DNA of 64,000 nucleotides from Mesorhizobium shangrilense (GCF_028826155.1 NZ_JAQGPN010000001.1:3043501-3107500), one strand, 5' to 3'; positions 9,130 to 19,322 are shown, numbered from the stretch's first letter. Numbers and translations: made by a program. The notes: generated by a model not told the origin, from the sequence alone.

Positions 9130-9668
9130 GCGGCACGGTCTACATCCTGCTCTTCCGTGGGGTGGGCGGCGCAACCCAACTGCCCACCAGGCCGCTGCGC
9201 GAGGCATTGTCGCAGGCCGGCTTCCAGAATGCCGGCACCTACATCAACAGCGGCAACGCCTACCTGAAAACCGACATGCCGCGCGCAAAAATGCTGGAGA
9301 AGGTGGCCGACATCTGCCGGGAGCAATTCGGCTTCACCAAGGACATCTATGCGCCGACGCTCGCCGAATGGCGACGGCTGATCAAGCAGAACCCGTTTGC
9401 AGACCAACTGAAAGAGGGCCGCTTCCTCCACGCGGCCGTCCTGAAAGGGCAGCCGGAGAAGGAGAACATCGATGCCCTGCGCGCGCTCGCCGCAGACGGC
9501 GAAGGCATCGAGATCGTCGACGGGTTGGCGTATCTTCACACGCCCGGCGGCCTCAGCTCGTCGAAACTCGGCGCGAAGTTCGACAAGGGGCTCGGCGTGC
9601 CCAACACGGCGCGCAACTGGAACACTGTGCTGAAGCTGCTGGAACTGGCGGAGAAAGCGGCGAAGTAG
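9126..9668 (+). CDS. DUF1697 domain-containing protein
   Basis: 180-residue cytoplasmic protein of the DUF1697 family (opening YILLFRGVGGATQLP, then FQNAGTYINSGNAYLKT). Function is unknown. The GTG start overlaps the ilvA stop (GTGA), so translation is coupled; an ATG 17 codons earlier lies inside ilvA and precedes the family's first conserved residue, so I reject it. Coupling with ilvA is not obviously meaningful because the protein has no amino-acid metabolism motif. Confidence 0.87.
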   Translation: MSGTVYILLFRGVGGATQLPTRPLREALSQAGFQNAGTYINSGNAYLKTDMPRAKMLEKVADICREQFGFTKDIYAPTLAEWRRLIKQNPFADQLKEGRFLHAAVLKGQPEKENIDALRALAADGEGIEIVDGLAYLHTPGGLSSSKLGAKFDKGLGVPNTARNWNTVLKLLELAEKAAK

Positions 9669-10003
9669 TCGGCGCTGCCGCGCGTGAGCCATTGCTGCAC
9701 TGCAGCGCAATCTTCCTTGCATTTTTCGGCGAACTCCTCCATATGCGCAGCCATAGGCGCTTGGGCCGGCTCTGACCGGCTTTCCCGTGGCATGGGACTG
9801 GTTGCGTCTGTTTCCCCTTCCCGAACAGTTCGGCGAGCGGCGGAAAAGTCCCGCGGCATTCGGCTGGCGGGCACGACAGCGCAACCGCGGGGGCACTTTC
9901 CTTGCCCCCCGCCTTGTCGTTTCAACGAACAATGAATGCACGGCAGGTTGCGCCCTGCCGCTCTGCCTGTTTGCGGCGTCTTGCCGCCTGAAAGAAGAAC
10001 AAA
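9669..10003 (+). promoter_or_regulatory. structured leader of the rhlE-like gene
   Basis: No protein gene is convincing here. The last 117 bases contain three consecutive hairpins: GCGGGGGCA/TGCCCCCCGC (9887-9912), CGGCAGG/CCTGCCG with a six-base loop (9941-9960) and GCGGC/GCCGC (9973-9987). A 19-codon ORF (ATG 9932, TGA 9989-9991) spans the second and third hairpins and ends 12 bases before the TTG start of the helicase. RNA helicase genes are often controlled through their leaders (cold, autoregulation). Transcription of this region is inferred, not shown. Confidence 0.5.
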
Positions 10004-11431
<1,428 letters not shown>

Positions 11432-11499
11432 CGATCTTGTCTACTCTGGGCTGATGGCCCGGGGTTCTGGTCCATTGTTCCGCCGTCGATGACGGGTTA

Positions 11500-11528
11500 G
11501 GGCGGTCGAAGCACGGCTTCGGCCGCCC
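11500..11528 (+). terminator. hairpin downstream of the helicase gene
   Basis: Nearly perfect stem: GGGCGG/CCGCCC, one T-G pair, then CGAAG/CTTCG around a CACGG loop. It starts 69 bases after the helicase stop and ends nine bases before the MFS start. No U-tract follows on either strand, so termination is unproven; it could also occlude or insulate the MFS ribosome site. Confidence 0.4.
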
Positions 11529-11537
11529 ATTCATGTC

Positions 11538-12767
11538 ATGGACACGAAGCCGATGGCCGGGATTGTAGCACTCGCATTTGGCTATGTGCTGTCGCAGTTC
11601 TTCCGGTCTTTCCTCGCGGTTCTGACCCCGGCGCTGTCTGCGGACATCGGCGCCAGCAAGGCCGATCTCGCCCTGGCTTCCGGCGCCTACTTCCTTGTCT
11701 TCGCGCTGGCGCAGTTCGCGGTCGGCGTGTCGCTGGACCGGCTGGGCCCGCGCCGCACAGTCTCGCTGTTCCTGGCGTTTGGCGGGGGCGGGGGATCGTT
11801 CCTTTTCGCCGCGGCGAGCGAGCCGTGGATGGTGATCGCCGCCATGGGTCTCATCGGGCTTGGCTGCGCTCCGGTCCTGATGGCCTCGCTGTTCATCTTC
11901 GCAAAGGCATATTCGCCGGCACGCTTCGCAGTGCTGGCGTCCTGGATGGTGGCATTTGGCACGGCCGGCAACGTGCTCGGGGCGGCGCCTCTCGCCAATG
12001 CGGCCGAGCTCATTGGCTGGCGACCCGTCATGACTGGCCTTGGCGTGGTCACGCTGCTGACCGCCGCCGCCCTGGCGCGGCTGGTGAGCGATCCCGAAAC
12101 CGACGCCGTCCAAGGGGCAGGCCTTTCAGGCTATCGGGAGCTCTTCCGCATGCGCGTGCTTTGGCCGATCATTCCCTTGGTTGCGCTGAACTATGCCCCG
12201 GCATCCGGCATCCGCGGACTGTGGGCTGGCCCCTACCTGGCCGACGTCTACGGGGCCGACGCGCTGCTGATTGGCAACGTGACGTTCGTGATGGCGCTCG
12301 CCATGGTCGCCGGCTCATTCGTGTACGGCCCGCTGGACACGATCTTTCGAAGTCGCAAATGGGTGGCGATGGCGGGCTGCTGCGTCCTCCTGTGCGCTCT
12401 CGCCTATCTGGCGATCCACCCGGCGCCCGAGCTCGCGGGCGTGACCGCGCTGCTGGTCGTGATCGGCGTCTCCGGCGGCGCCTATGGGCTCCTGATGGCG
12501 CATGCGAGAGCCTTTTTCCCTCCCCATCTGATCGGGCGCGGCGTGACCCTCATGAACTTCTTCTCGATCGGCGGAGCCGGAGCGATGCAGTTTGCGACCG
12601 GCATGGTGGTGACGCGCAACATTGCTCCCGGCGATCCGACGGCCGGCTACCAAGCGCTCTTCGCCTTCTATGCTGCCATGCTCGGCCTTGCGCTCTTCGC
12701 CTATTTGCTGGCGCGCGACGCCAAGCCCGAGGCCGCCCCTAGCCGGCCGTCTTCCTCACCCAGTTGA
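11538..12767 (+). CDS. MFS transporter
   Basis: 409 residues with about twelve hydrophobic helices and the MFS motif A variant between TM2 and TM3 (VGVSLDRLGPRRT). Probably an inner-membrane secondary transporter; no residue pattern gives the substrate. No clear ribosome site precedes the chosen ATG, and an ATG five codons later (11553) is as likely. Its 3' end overlaps the convergent hydrolase by 29 bp. Confidence 0.82.
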   Translation: MDTKPMAGIVALAFGYVLSQFFRSFLAVLTPALSADIGASKADLALASGAYFLVFALAQFAVGVSLDRLGPRRTVSLFLAFGGGGGSFLFAAASEPWMVIAAMGLIGLGCAPVLMASLFIFAKAYSPARFAVLASWMVAFGTAGNVLGAAPLANAAELIGWRPVMTGLGVVTLLTAAALARLVSDPETDAVQGAGLSGYRELFRMRVLWPIIPLVALNYAPASGIRGLWAGPYLADVYGADALLIGNVTFVMALAMVAGSFVYGPLDTIFRSRKWVAMAGCCVLLCALAYLAIHPAPELAGVTALLVVIGVSGGAYGLLMAHARAFFPPHLIGRGVTLMNFFSIGGAGAMQFATGMVVTRNIAPGDPTAGYQALFAFYAAMLGLALFAYLLARDAKPEAAPSRPSSSPS

Positions 12768-13710
12768 CGATCGCCCCCGTGAGGCGTCCGGTCGTCGACG
12801 GCGACAAGGCATCACCCGCGATGACATGGTGCTGGGGATCGTCGGAATCCTCCACTCTGACGATCTCATGCAACGCGCCCCAGCGTTGAGCCACCTTGCG
12901 CGTGAGGTCCGGCCGGACGACCTGATCGTTGTCCGAGAAAACGAAGAGCGCGGGGACCTTGATGGTCTCCACGGGAGCGCGGCGCGCCGCCAGGGTCAGG
13001 GCGGCCATCGGGAGCAGCGCGGCGGTCGGATAGCGCGACGTCCAGTAGGTGGCGCTGAGCTGGTTCTGCGGGGTGAAGCCGCGCTCCGGTCCGATCACAA
13101 GCTCTGCGATGTGTCGCCCCCAAGGCTGCGTCAGCAGCCAGGCCCCCGTGCCCTTTACACCATAGTTCGGCGAGATGAGGACCATGCCTGCAACGTGCCC
13201 GGTCAACTCCTCGTTGGTCGCGGCCAGGGTCGCCAGCGCCGCGCCGGTGGATGTCGCGATGACGATGACGCGCTCGCCGAGCCGGCTTCCGATCGCCACC
13301 GCTTCGGCATAGTCGTTGATCCAGTCGTTGACGGATGCCGTGGCCATCGCCGCGCCGTCCTGGCCATGGCCCTTGAGCCGTGTGAACAGCAAGTTTGCGC
13401 CAAGCCGCTTGGCCACTTCGTCGGGAAGCGGGCGGATCTCGCCCTTGGACGCCGAAAAGCCGTGCACGTAGACGACGGCAAGCGGGGTCCGGACTTTGGT
13501 GTCTCGGTCCGCCCAGACGATTTCCTTATGCATACCGGGCCGGAGGGCTGCGACTTTGTCTTCTGCCGCCTCCAGATACACTTCAAGATCATCGCCGATC
13601 TTGCTGACATCGAAGGCTATTCTGGTGTCGACGCGAACACGTGGTCCGAACATGAATGCGAGCGCGAACACGATGGCAATGACGGCAAGCCAGATCAAAA
13701 TGCGCCTCAT
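12739..13710 (-). CDS. membrane-anchored alpha/beta hydrolase
   Basis: 323 residues, one N-terminal transmembrane anchor (RRILIWLAVIAIVFALAFMFG) and a periplasmic alpha/beta hydrolase domain: VVYVHGFSASKGE as the oxyanion strand, a nucleophile region IATSTGAALA (Ser near residue 165), Asp in FVFSDNDQVV and a late His in DDPQHHVIAG. The substrate is unknown. The ATG is supported by GGAG eight bases upstream; the frame is open much further 5' but that part overlaps cysK and lacks the family signature. Confidence 0.84.
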   Translation of the reverse strand: MRRILIWLAVIAIVFALAFMFGPRVRVDTRIAFDVSKIGDDLEVYLEAAEDKVAALRPGMHKEIVWADRDTKVRTPLAVVYVHGFSASKGEIRPLPDEVAKRLGANLLFTRLKGHGQDGAAMATASVNDWINDYAEAVAIGSRLGERVIVIATSTGAALATLAATNEELTGHVAGMVLISPNYGVKGTGAWLLTQPWGRHIAELVIGPERGFTPQNQLSATYWTSRYPTAALLPMAALTLAARRAPVETIKVPALFVFSDNDQVVRPDLTRKVAQRWGALHEIVRVEDSDDPQHHVIAGDALSPSTTGRLTGAIVNWVRKTAG

Positions 13711-13950
13711 GATCAATCTCCGGGTTCGGTCACCGGCAATGTCGGCAGGCTGCCCCGAATTTCCCGGCGGCGCCAGAGCGCCCTCCCAGTCGGTCTTTTT
13801 CCGAAGAAGGGAGACATCGCAGAACGCGCTTTTCGCCAGGAGGCCGACCTTGCGCACGCATGAGGCGATTTCGACCCATCCAGAACAAATTCTGACCTTG
13901 CAACCGGCGACGCCGATTTCTACGCTCCGGGCGGAAAATCGAGAGACAAC

Positions 13951-14988
13951 ATGATGCATCGTTCGGCAATCGAAGCGATCGGCAACACGCCGCTCATTCG
14001 CCTGCGCCGCGCCTCCGAGGAGACCGGCTGCGAAATCCTCGGCAAGGCCGAGTTCATGAACCCCGGTCAGTCAGTGAAGGATCGGGCCGGCCTTTTCATC
14101 ATTCGTGATGCGGAAAAGAGAGGCCTGCTGAAACCCGGCGGCGTGATTGTCGAGGGCACAGCCGGCAACACCGGCATCGGTCTGACCGTCGTCGCCAAGG
14201 CGCTCGGCTACCGCACGGTGATCGTCATTCCGGACACGCAGAGCCAGGAGAAGAAGGACGCGCTGAGGGTGCTGGGCGCCGAACTGCTCGAAGTGCCTGC
14301 TGTGCCCTACAAGAACCCCAACAACTACGTGAAGGTGTCGGGACGTCTGGCCGAGCAACTGGCCAGGAGCGAGGCGACCGGCGCCATCTGGGCCAACCAG
14401 TTCGACAACGTCGCCAACCGCGACGGCCACATCCGCACAACGGCAGAGGAAATCTGGCGCGACACCGGCGGCAAGGTGGACGGATTTGTCTCTGCCGTCG
14501 GCACGGGCGGCACGCTGGCGGGCGTCGCCATCGGCCTGAAGGCGAAGAACAAGGACGTGAAGGTGGCGCTTGCCGATCCGCTCGGCGCGGCGCTCCACAG
14601 CTTCTATACCGAGGGACAACTGAAGGCAGAGGGAAGCTCGATCACCGAAGGCATCGGCCAGGGACGCATCACCGCCAATCTCGAAGGTTTTACGCCCGAC
14701 TTCTCTTTCCAGATCCCCGACGACGAGGCGCTGCCGATCGTCTTCGACCTGGTCCAGGAAGAAGGGTTGTGCATGGGCGGATCGACCGGCATCAACATTG
14801 CCGGGGCGATCCGCTTGGCGAAGGAGCTCGGGCCCGGCCACACGATCGTGACGATCCTTTGCGACTACGGCACGCGGTATCAGTCGAAACTGTTCAATCC
14901 GGATTTCCTGCGCAGCAAGAACCTGCCAATTCCGCAATGGATGGACCGTTCGCCCGACATTGCCATTCCGTTCGAGAAGGTCGAGTGA
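13951..14988 (+). CDS. cysK: cysteine synthase A
   Basis: O-acetylserine sulfhydrylase: O-acetyl-L-serine plus sulfide gives L-cysteine. 345 residues; PLP lysine is Lys43 in NPGQSVKDRAG, substrate loop EGTAGNTGIGL, phosphate-binding GTGGTLAG, and a C-terminal CDYGTRYQSKLF segment. It is slightly longer than E. coli CysK (about 323), matching an alphaproteobacterial subgroup. First gene of a tight run with alaX (TGATG overlap), sseA and a GNAT gene. The CysE of this window, with its terminal Ile, is a likely partner. Confidence 0.95.
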   Translation: MMHRSAIEAIGNTPLIRLRRASEETGCEILGKAEFMNPGQSVKDRAGLFIIRDAEKRGLLKPGGVIVEGTAGNTGIGLTVVAKALGYRTVIVIPDTQSQEKKDALRVLGAELLEVPAVPYKNPNNYVKVSGRLAEQLARSEATGAIWANQFDNVANRDGHIRTTAEEIWRDTGGKVDGFVSAVGTGGTLAGVAIGLKAKNKDVKVALADPLGAALHSFYTEGQLKAEGSSITEGIGQGRITANLEGFTPDFSFQIPDDEALPIVFDLVQEEGLCMGGSTGINIAGAIRLAKELGPGHTIVTILCDYGTRYQSKLFNPDFLRSKNLPIPQWMDRSPDIAIPFEKVE

Positions 14989-15728
14989 TGCCGGCGACCG
15001 AAGCGCTTTTCCGCGACGACGGCTACCTCAGGGAGACGGATGCGGAAGTCGTCGCGATCAACGACCGCGGCGGCGTCATCCTGGACCGTACCGTCTTCTA
15101 CGCGACCTCCGGCGGCCAGCCTGGCGACACCGGCCATTTCACTACATCCGGTGGTGCGAAAGTCGCCATCGCAGGCACGATAACGGGCGAGACGAAGGAC
15201 GAGATCATCCATATCCCGGCGGCTGACCAGGATCCTCTTTCCGTCGGCGAGCGGGTCAGGCTTGCGATCGACTGGGAGCGCCGCTATCGCCTGATGCGCA
15301 TGCACACCGCATGTCACCTGCTGACGGTCGTGTGCCCGTTTCCGATCACAGGGGCTGCGGTTTCCGAGGATGATTCGCGCGTCGACTTCGACATCCCCGA
15401 CGCCAGCTATGCAAAGGAAGAGGTCACGGAAAGGCTCATGGAACTGGTCGCCGCCGATCATCCGGTCTTCTACCGCTGGATCACGGACGACGAACTGACG
15501 GCCAATCCCGGCCTCGTGAAATCGAAGAACGTGCGTCCGCCGTCAGGCACCGGACGCATCCGCATCGTCGGCATCGGCGACGAAGGCGCAGTGGATACCC
15601 AGCCGTGCGGTGGCACCCATGTTGCCCGAACGGGCGAGGTGGGCGAGATTCACATCGGCAAGATCGAGAAGAAGGGGCGCGAAAACCGTCGCTTCCGGCT
15701 GCGCTTCGGTCCGATTCCAGCTAACTGA
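14988..15728 (+). CDS. alanyl-tRNA editing protein (AlaX type)
   Basis: 246-residue free-standing editing domain related to the second half of AlaRS. It hydrolyses Ser- (and Gly-) tRNA-Ala formed by mistake. Zinc ligands are visible as H106-TAC-H110 and a late C-GGT-H (about 203-207); the SGGQPGDTG loop is also conserved. ATG overlaps the cysK stop (TGATG). Ser-tRNA-Ala editing beside cysteine synthesis from serine is a suggestive, commonly conserved pairing, but a functional link is inference. Confidence 0.92.
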   Translation: MPATEALFRDDGYLRETDAEVVAINDRGGVILDRTVFYATSGGQPGDTGHFTTSGGAKVAIAGTITGETKDEIIHIPAADQDPLSVGERVRLAIDWERRYRLMRMHTACHLLTVVCPFPITGAAVSEDDSRVDFDIPDASYAKEEVTERLMELVAADHPVFYRWITDDELTANPGLVKSKNVRPPSGTGRIRIVGIGDEGAVDTQPCGGTHVARTGEVGEIHIGKIEKKGRENRRFRLRFGPIPAN

Positions 15729-15736
15729 GAGCAGAT

Positions 15737-16588
15737 ATGAACGACCGTAGTCCTTTCGTTGTCGATGCCGACTGGCTCCAAGGCTGGGTGGGCAAGCCCG
15801 GAATTTCGATCGTCGACGCTTCCTGGTATCTGCCGGCCCAGAAGCGGAACGCGCGGGCCGAGTATGGCCAGGCGCACATTCCGGGCGCTGTCTTCTTCGA
15901 CCACGACCAGGTTGTCGACCAGGCTTCGCCGTTGCCGCACACGCTGCCGCGGCCGGAGGACTTTGCCCGCCTTGCAGGCTCGATGGGCATTTCCACGGAA
16001 GACACCATCGTCGTCTATGACGGTCCCGGCATGTTTTCCGCGCCCCGTGTGTGGTGGATGTTCCGCCTCATGGGGGCGAAGGAAGTGTTCGTGCTGGACG
16101 GCGGCTTTGACCGCTGGAAGGCCGAGGGACGTCCGGTTACGGCGGAGCCGACGAGGATCGCTCCCTGCGTATTCACGGTCGAGTTCGACGCATCGCGGGT
16201 CGCCTCGCTTGCCGAAATGCGGGAGATCGTCGCGAAGGGCGGCCGGCAGATCGCCGACGCTCGACCGGCCGGGCGCTTCACCGCCGCCGAGCCAGAGCCC
16301 CGCGCGGGCGTTCGTGGGGGCCATATGCCCGGCGCCAGAAGCGTGCCGGCGAGTTCGCTCTCGCAAGACGGCATGCTGCTCCCGGTCGAGGCGTTGCGGG
16401 AGAAGCTCGAGGCGGCAGGACTCGACCTGGACCAGCCGATCGTGACCTCATGCGGGTCGGGCATTACCGCCGCGGTAATCACGTTGGCGCTGGAATCCGT
16501 CGGTCATTACGGCAGCAAGCTCTATGACGGTTCCTGGTCGGAGTGGGGCAGTCTTGCCGACACGCCGGTCGCCACCGGTAAGGAGTAA
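15737..16588 (+). CDS. sseA: 3-mercaptopyruvate sulfurtransferase
   Basis: 283 residues with two rhodanese domains. The first (about 10-140) is inactive-like; the second (about 160-275) carries the catalytic Cys in TSCGSGITA, the CG[ST]G[IV]T signature that separates mercaptopyruvate sulfurtransferases from thiosulfate sulfurtransferases (CRxGxR/T). It transfers sulfur from 3-mercaptopyruvate, a cysteine transamination product, to thiol acceptors or cyanide. Third gene of the cysK operon, eight bases after alaX. Confidence 0.93.
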   Translation: MNDRSPFVVDADWLQGWVGKPGISIVDASWYLPAQKRNARAEYGQAHIPGAVFFDHDQVVDQASPLPHTLPRPEDFARLAGSMGISTEDTIVVYDGPGMFSAPRVWWMFRLMGAKEVFVLDGGFDRWKAEGRPVTAEPTRIAPCVFTVEFDASRVASLAEMREIVAKGGRQIADARPAGRFTAAEPEPRAGVRGGHMPGARSVPASSLSQDGMLLPVEALREKLEAAGLDLDQPIVTSCGSGITAAVITLALESVGHYGSKLYDGSWSEWGSLADTPVATGKE

Positions 16589-16590
16589 GC

Positions 16591-17154
16591 ATGGAGGCCC
16601 AAGAAGGCACGGAAACCGTCCCCGTCACGGTGACCTTCCTGGAGATGTCCGCCCCGCCGGCGCACTATCCGCCACTCCCGCACAACCGGCAGATCGCACT
16701 GCTGCGAGCGCGAAAGGTGCCGACCCACTTCTACCGCTATCTCGCCGATCGGGTTGGGCGCAAATGGCATTGGGTCAACATCCTGCGCTGCAGCGAGGAG
16801 GAACTGGAAGCTTCCCTGTGGAAGCCCGATCGCGATATACGCGTGCTTTATCTCGATGGTGCGCCCGCAGGGTTCTTCGACATCAAGCCGCATTTGCCGG
16901 CAACGGCGGAGATCGCCTATTTCGGCATGATGGAGCACGCGATGGGGCAGGGGCTCGGCCGCTGGTTCCTGGGCGCGGCGATCGAGGCGGCGTGGGCGCA
17001 GGGTCCGAGCACCGTGACCGTCCAGACCTGCACCATGGATCATCCGGCCGCACTTCCGCTCTACCAGAAAATGGGCTTTTCGCCGGTCGGCCAGAAGCAG
17101 GAGATCGTCAAGCTCATGACTTTTGCCGAACGCTCGGAAAGCGTCATGCGCTGA
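16591..17154 (+). CDS. GNAT family N-acetyltransferase
   Basis: 187 residues. Acetyl-CoA binding region lies around residues 110-135 (MEHAMGQGLGRWFLGAAIE) and is followed by the GNAT C-terminal pattern DHPAALPLYQKMGF. An AAGGAG site sits six bases before the ATG, two bases after the sseA stop, so it is the fourth gene of the cysK operon. The substrate is unknown; the context hints at a thiol or amino-acid substrate but nothing in the sequence says so. Confidence 0.88.
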   Translation: MEAQEGTETVPVTVTFLEMSAPPAHYPPLPHNRQIALLRARKVPTHFYRYLADRVGRKWHWVNILRCSEEELEASLWKPDRDIRVLYLDGAPAGFFDIKPHLPATAEIAYFGMMEHAMGQGLGRWFLGAAIEAAWAQGPSTVTVQTCTMDHPAALPLYQKMGFSPVGQKQEIVKLMTFAERSESVMR

Positions 17155-17256
17155 CAGGTGGGCGGTTCGTCGCCTGAACGGATCGTTCATCACCGCTTCA
17201 GCTTTGGACTGCAATGGTCGCCCCGGTTCCAAGTCAAACGGAGAGGGCGCGATCCC

Positions 17257-17817
17257 ATGCCGAAATCATCATTCCTTGCGGCGGCAATGGCTGCGATGCT
17301 TGCCCTGCCGGGGCAGGCGGCGGCGCAATCCATGCCCTCGGCATCCCAGATCGAGCGCTCGCTGGAGGCCGCACCGCGCGAAAGGATCCGGCCAGAACAG
17401 CGGACCACGGTGCGCGAGTTGAAGCGAAGGCCCGAACTGCGGCGGGCCGCTCCCTCGATCGATATCCAGGCTATCAACTTCGCCTTCGGTTCGGACGAAA
17501 TCCCTGACTCGCAATACAACAAGGTCGAGAACATCGCGACGGCGATGGAGCGAATCCTGCGCCGCAAGCGCGGCGAGGTCTTCCTGATCGAGGGCCACAC
17601 GGACGCCGTGGGCTCGTTCGCCGCCAACCAGCGTCTGTCCGAAGAGCGCGCCGCCTCCCTGAAGCGCGTGCTGGTGCGCGAGTTCGGCATTCCGCGCCGC
17701 GCGCTGGAGACGGTCGGCTATGGCGAGGAGTATCTGCTGGTGCCGACGCAGAACGAGAACTGGCGCAACCGTCGCGTCACCCTGCGGCGCATCACGGACG
17801 TCGTCCGGCCCTACTGA
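17257..17817 (+). CDS. OmpA family peptidoglycan-binding protein
   Basis: 186 residues: signal peptide (PKSSFLAAAMAAMLALPGQAAAQ), a 55-residue charged linker, and a C-terminal OmpA domain (about 70-183) with FAFGSDEIP, LIEGHTDAVGSFAANQRLSEERAASL and GYGEEYL. The conserved Asp and Arg bind diaminopimelate in peptidoglycan. There is no beta-barrel part, so it resembles stand-alone periplasmic OmpA-domain proteins. The ATG was chosen for the signal peptide and the GAGAGGG ribosome site. Confidence 0.87.
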   Translation: MPKSSFLAAAMAAMLALPGQAAAQSMPSASQIERSLEAAPRERIRPEQRTTVRELKRRPELRRAAPSIDIQAINFAFGSDEIPDSQYNKVENIATAMERILRRKRGEVFLIEGHTDAVGSFAANQRLSEERAASLKRVLVREFGIPRRALETVGYGEEYLLVPTQNENWRNRRVTLRRITDVVRPY

Positions 17818-17881
17818 TCCGCGCGTCATTGTCATTGCGGCGCAACCGGCGCATCCTCGCTGGCAGAGCAGGAGGATGCCA

Positions 17882-18688
17882 ATGACGATCAGGGTCGTGA
17901 TGAGCGGCGCAACCGGCTGGGTGGGCAGGGCTCTCGTGCCGGCGATCATGGCCGACGGCGGCATGCGCCTTGCCGGCGCCGTCTCGCGCAACGCTGCTGG
18001 GCAGGATGCAGGCTTGGCCGCAGGCGTCACGTCCGTGGGGGTCAGCGTCTCGGCGACGCTCGAGGAGGCGTTCGCCACGCCCTCGGATGTGATGGTGGAC
18101 TACACCAAGCCCGATGCCGTTAAGGCACATGTGATGACGGCGATAGATCACGGACGGCACGTGGTCATCGGCACGTCGGGTCTTGGGGCCGCCGACTATG
18201 CAGAGATAGAAAAGGCGGCGCTCGCCAACGGGGTCGGCGTGATTGCAGCCGGCAACTTCTCCATCACGGCGACGCTGATGAAGCGGTTCGCCCTGATGGC
18301 GGCCAAGTACGTGCCGGACGTGGAAGTCATCGACTATGCGAGCGCCAGGAAGCCGGATGCGCCTTCTGGCACAGCGCGCGAGCTGGCGGAGGCGCTGTCT
18401 GCGGTGCGCGGCGCGTCGACCGCAAAGCCGCAAGCGGAAGTCTCGGGCATTCGCGAGACGCGGGGCGCCGCGGTGGGGACGGGGCAGGGCGTGCAGGTGC
18501 ATGCGCTCAGGCTGCCGTCATATATCCTCTCATGCGAAGCCTTGTTCGGGCTGCCCGACGAGAGGCTGACGATCCGCCACGATGCCGGTTCCTCGGCGGC
18601 TCCCTACGTCGCGGGGACCCTGCTTGCGATCCGCAAGGTCGGCTCGATCCGCGGCCTGGTGCGCGGTCTGGACGCGCTGATCGACTGA
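17882..18688 (+). CDS. DapB-like (dihydrodipicolinate reductase family) oxidoreductase
   Basis: 268 residues. N-terminal Rossmann fold with SGATGWVGRALV replacing the usual GAxGRMG loop, GTSGL motif, AGNFSI motif, and a second-domain ARKPDAPSGTA corresponding to the DapB signature. In catalytic DapB the stretch before Lys reads HHRH; here it is ASAR, so the proton-donor histidines are missing while the Lys and PSGTA are kept. It is therefore probably not a classical lysine-pathway DapB but a paralogue reducing another substrate. Strong AGGAGG site seven bases before the ATG. Confidence 0.8.
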   Translation: MTIRVVMSGATGWVGRALVPAIMADGGMRLAGAVSRNAAGQDAGLAAGVTSVGVSVSATLEEAFATPSDVMVDYTKPDAVKAHVMTAIDHGRHVVIGTSGLGAADYAEIEKAALANGVGVIAAGNFSITATLMKRFALMAAKYVPDVEVIDYASARKPDAPSGTARELAEALSAVRGASTAKPQAEVSGIRETRGAAVGTGQGVQVHALRLPSYILSCEALFGLPDERLTIRHDAGSSAAPYVAGTLLAIRKVGSIRGLVRGLDALID

Positions 18689-18704
18689 GGCGCGCGATGC
18701 AGCG

Positions 18705-19322
18705 TCAGGCGTTCTGCTGGTTGAACTCGGCGTCGAGCATTTCGGGTCGCTGCACGACGGCGAACTCGATCGCGATGCCGTCTTCGAAATGCCGGACGAC
18801 CTGGCCGCGCATGGCGCCGAGTACGACCTGGACGCCAATCGCGGGTCTGACGTCGATCTCGATCGCCGCACCCGAAAGCGACAGATCGATGATCCGGCAC
18901 TGGTACTGCCGGCCGTCCATGAGCTGCAGGACGCTGAGAGGGTTGCGCGGGGCGACGCGCTCGTGCCGCCGGTCCTCCGGCAGGTCAAGCTCATGCTTGT
19001 TCGCGAGCCAGGTGAGCTGCGCGGCGAGCTTGTCCCGCTTGCGCTCCGAGGCGATGACCGTCATGGCAAAGCCATCGGCCAGGCGGCGGGTCATGACGCC
19101 TTCCACGCGCCCGATATGATCAATGTAGGCGATGACCTTCTCGCCAGGCTCGCCGACGCGGTCGCAACGGAACGAAACGTTGCCGGGCGACATGTCGATG
19201 ACCTGGCAGGGGTGCTCCGAAAGGTCCTCCAGCATGAAGCGGCCGTAAATCTTCACGCGGACTCTTTGAAAGGTCCGCCGCTCGACTCTCGACGGCGCAT
19301 TGAGGGTCGCCGCAGCCTTCAT
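18705..19322 (-). CDS. tandem PilZ domain protein
   Basis: 205 residues holding two PilZ-like domains. The first starts with RRTFQRVRV and has DMSPGN; the second has DRRHER followed by the DLSLSGAAIEI (DxSxxG) motif. RxxxR plus D/NxSxxG is the c-di-GMP binding pattern, complete in the second and roughly kept in the first. Presumably a soluble c-di-GMP effector influencing motility or envelope. The ATG at 19322 is preferred; a TTG 15 codons upstream extends the frame. Next to the PAS_5 gene on the same strand. Confidence 0.85.
   Translation of the reverse strand: MKAAATLNAPSRVERRTFQRVRVKIYGRFMLEDLSEHPCQVIDMSPGNVSFRCDRVGEPGEKVIAYIDHIGRVEGVMTRRLADGFAMTVIASERKRDKLAAQLTWLANKHELDLPEDRRHERVAPRNPLSVLQLMDGRQYQCRIIDLSLSGAAIEIDVRPAIGVQVVLGAMRGQVVRHFEDGIAIEFAVVQRPEMLDAEFNQQNA

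Noticed and set aside
7780..9207. 475-codon minus-strand frame opposite ilvA
   Set aside because: ilvA has all PLP motifs; the antisense frame is a shadow.
9684..9935. Possible 83-residue protein before the helicase gene
   Set aside because: No ribosome site, no recognisable domain, and it overlaps the structured leader.
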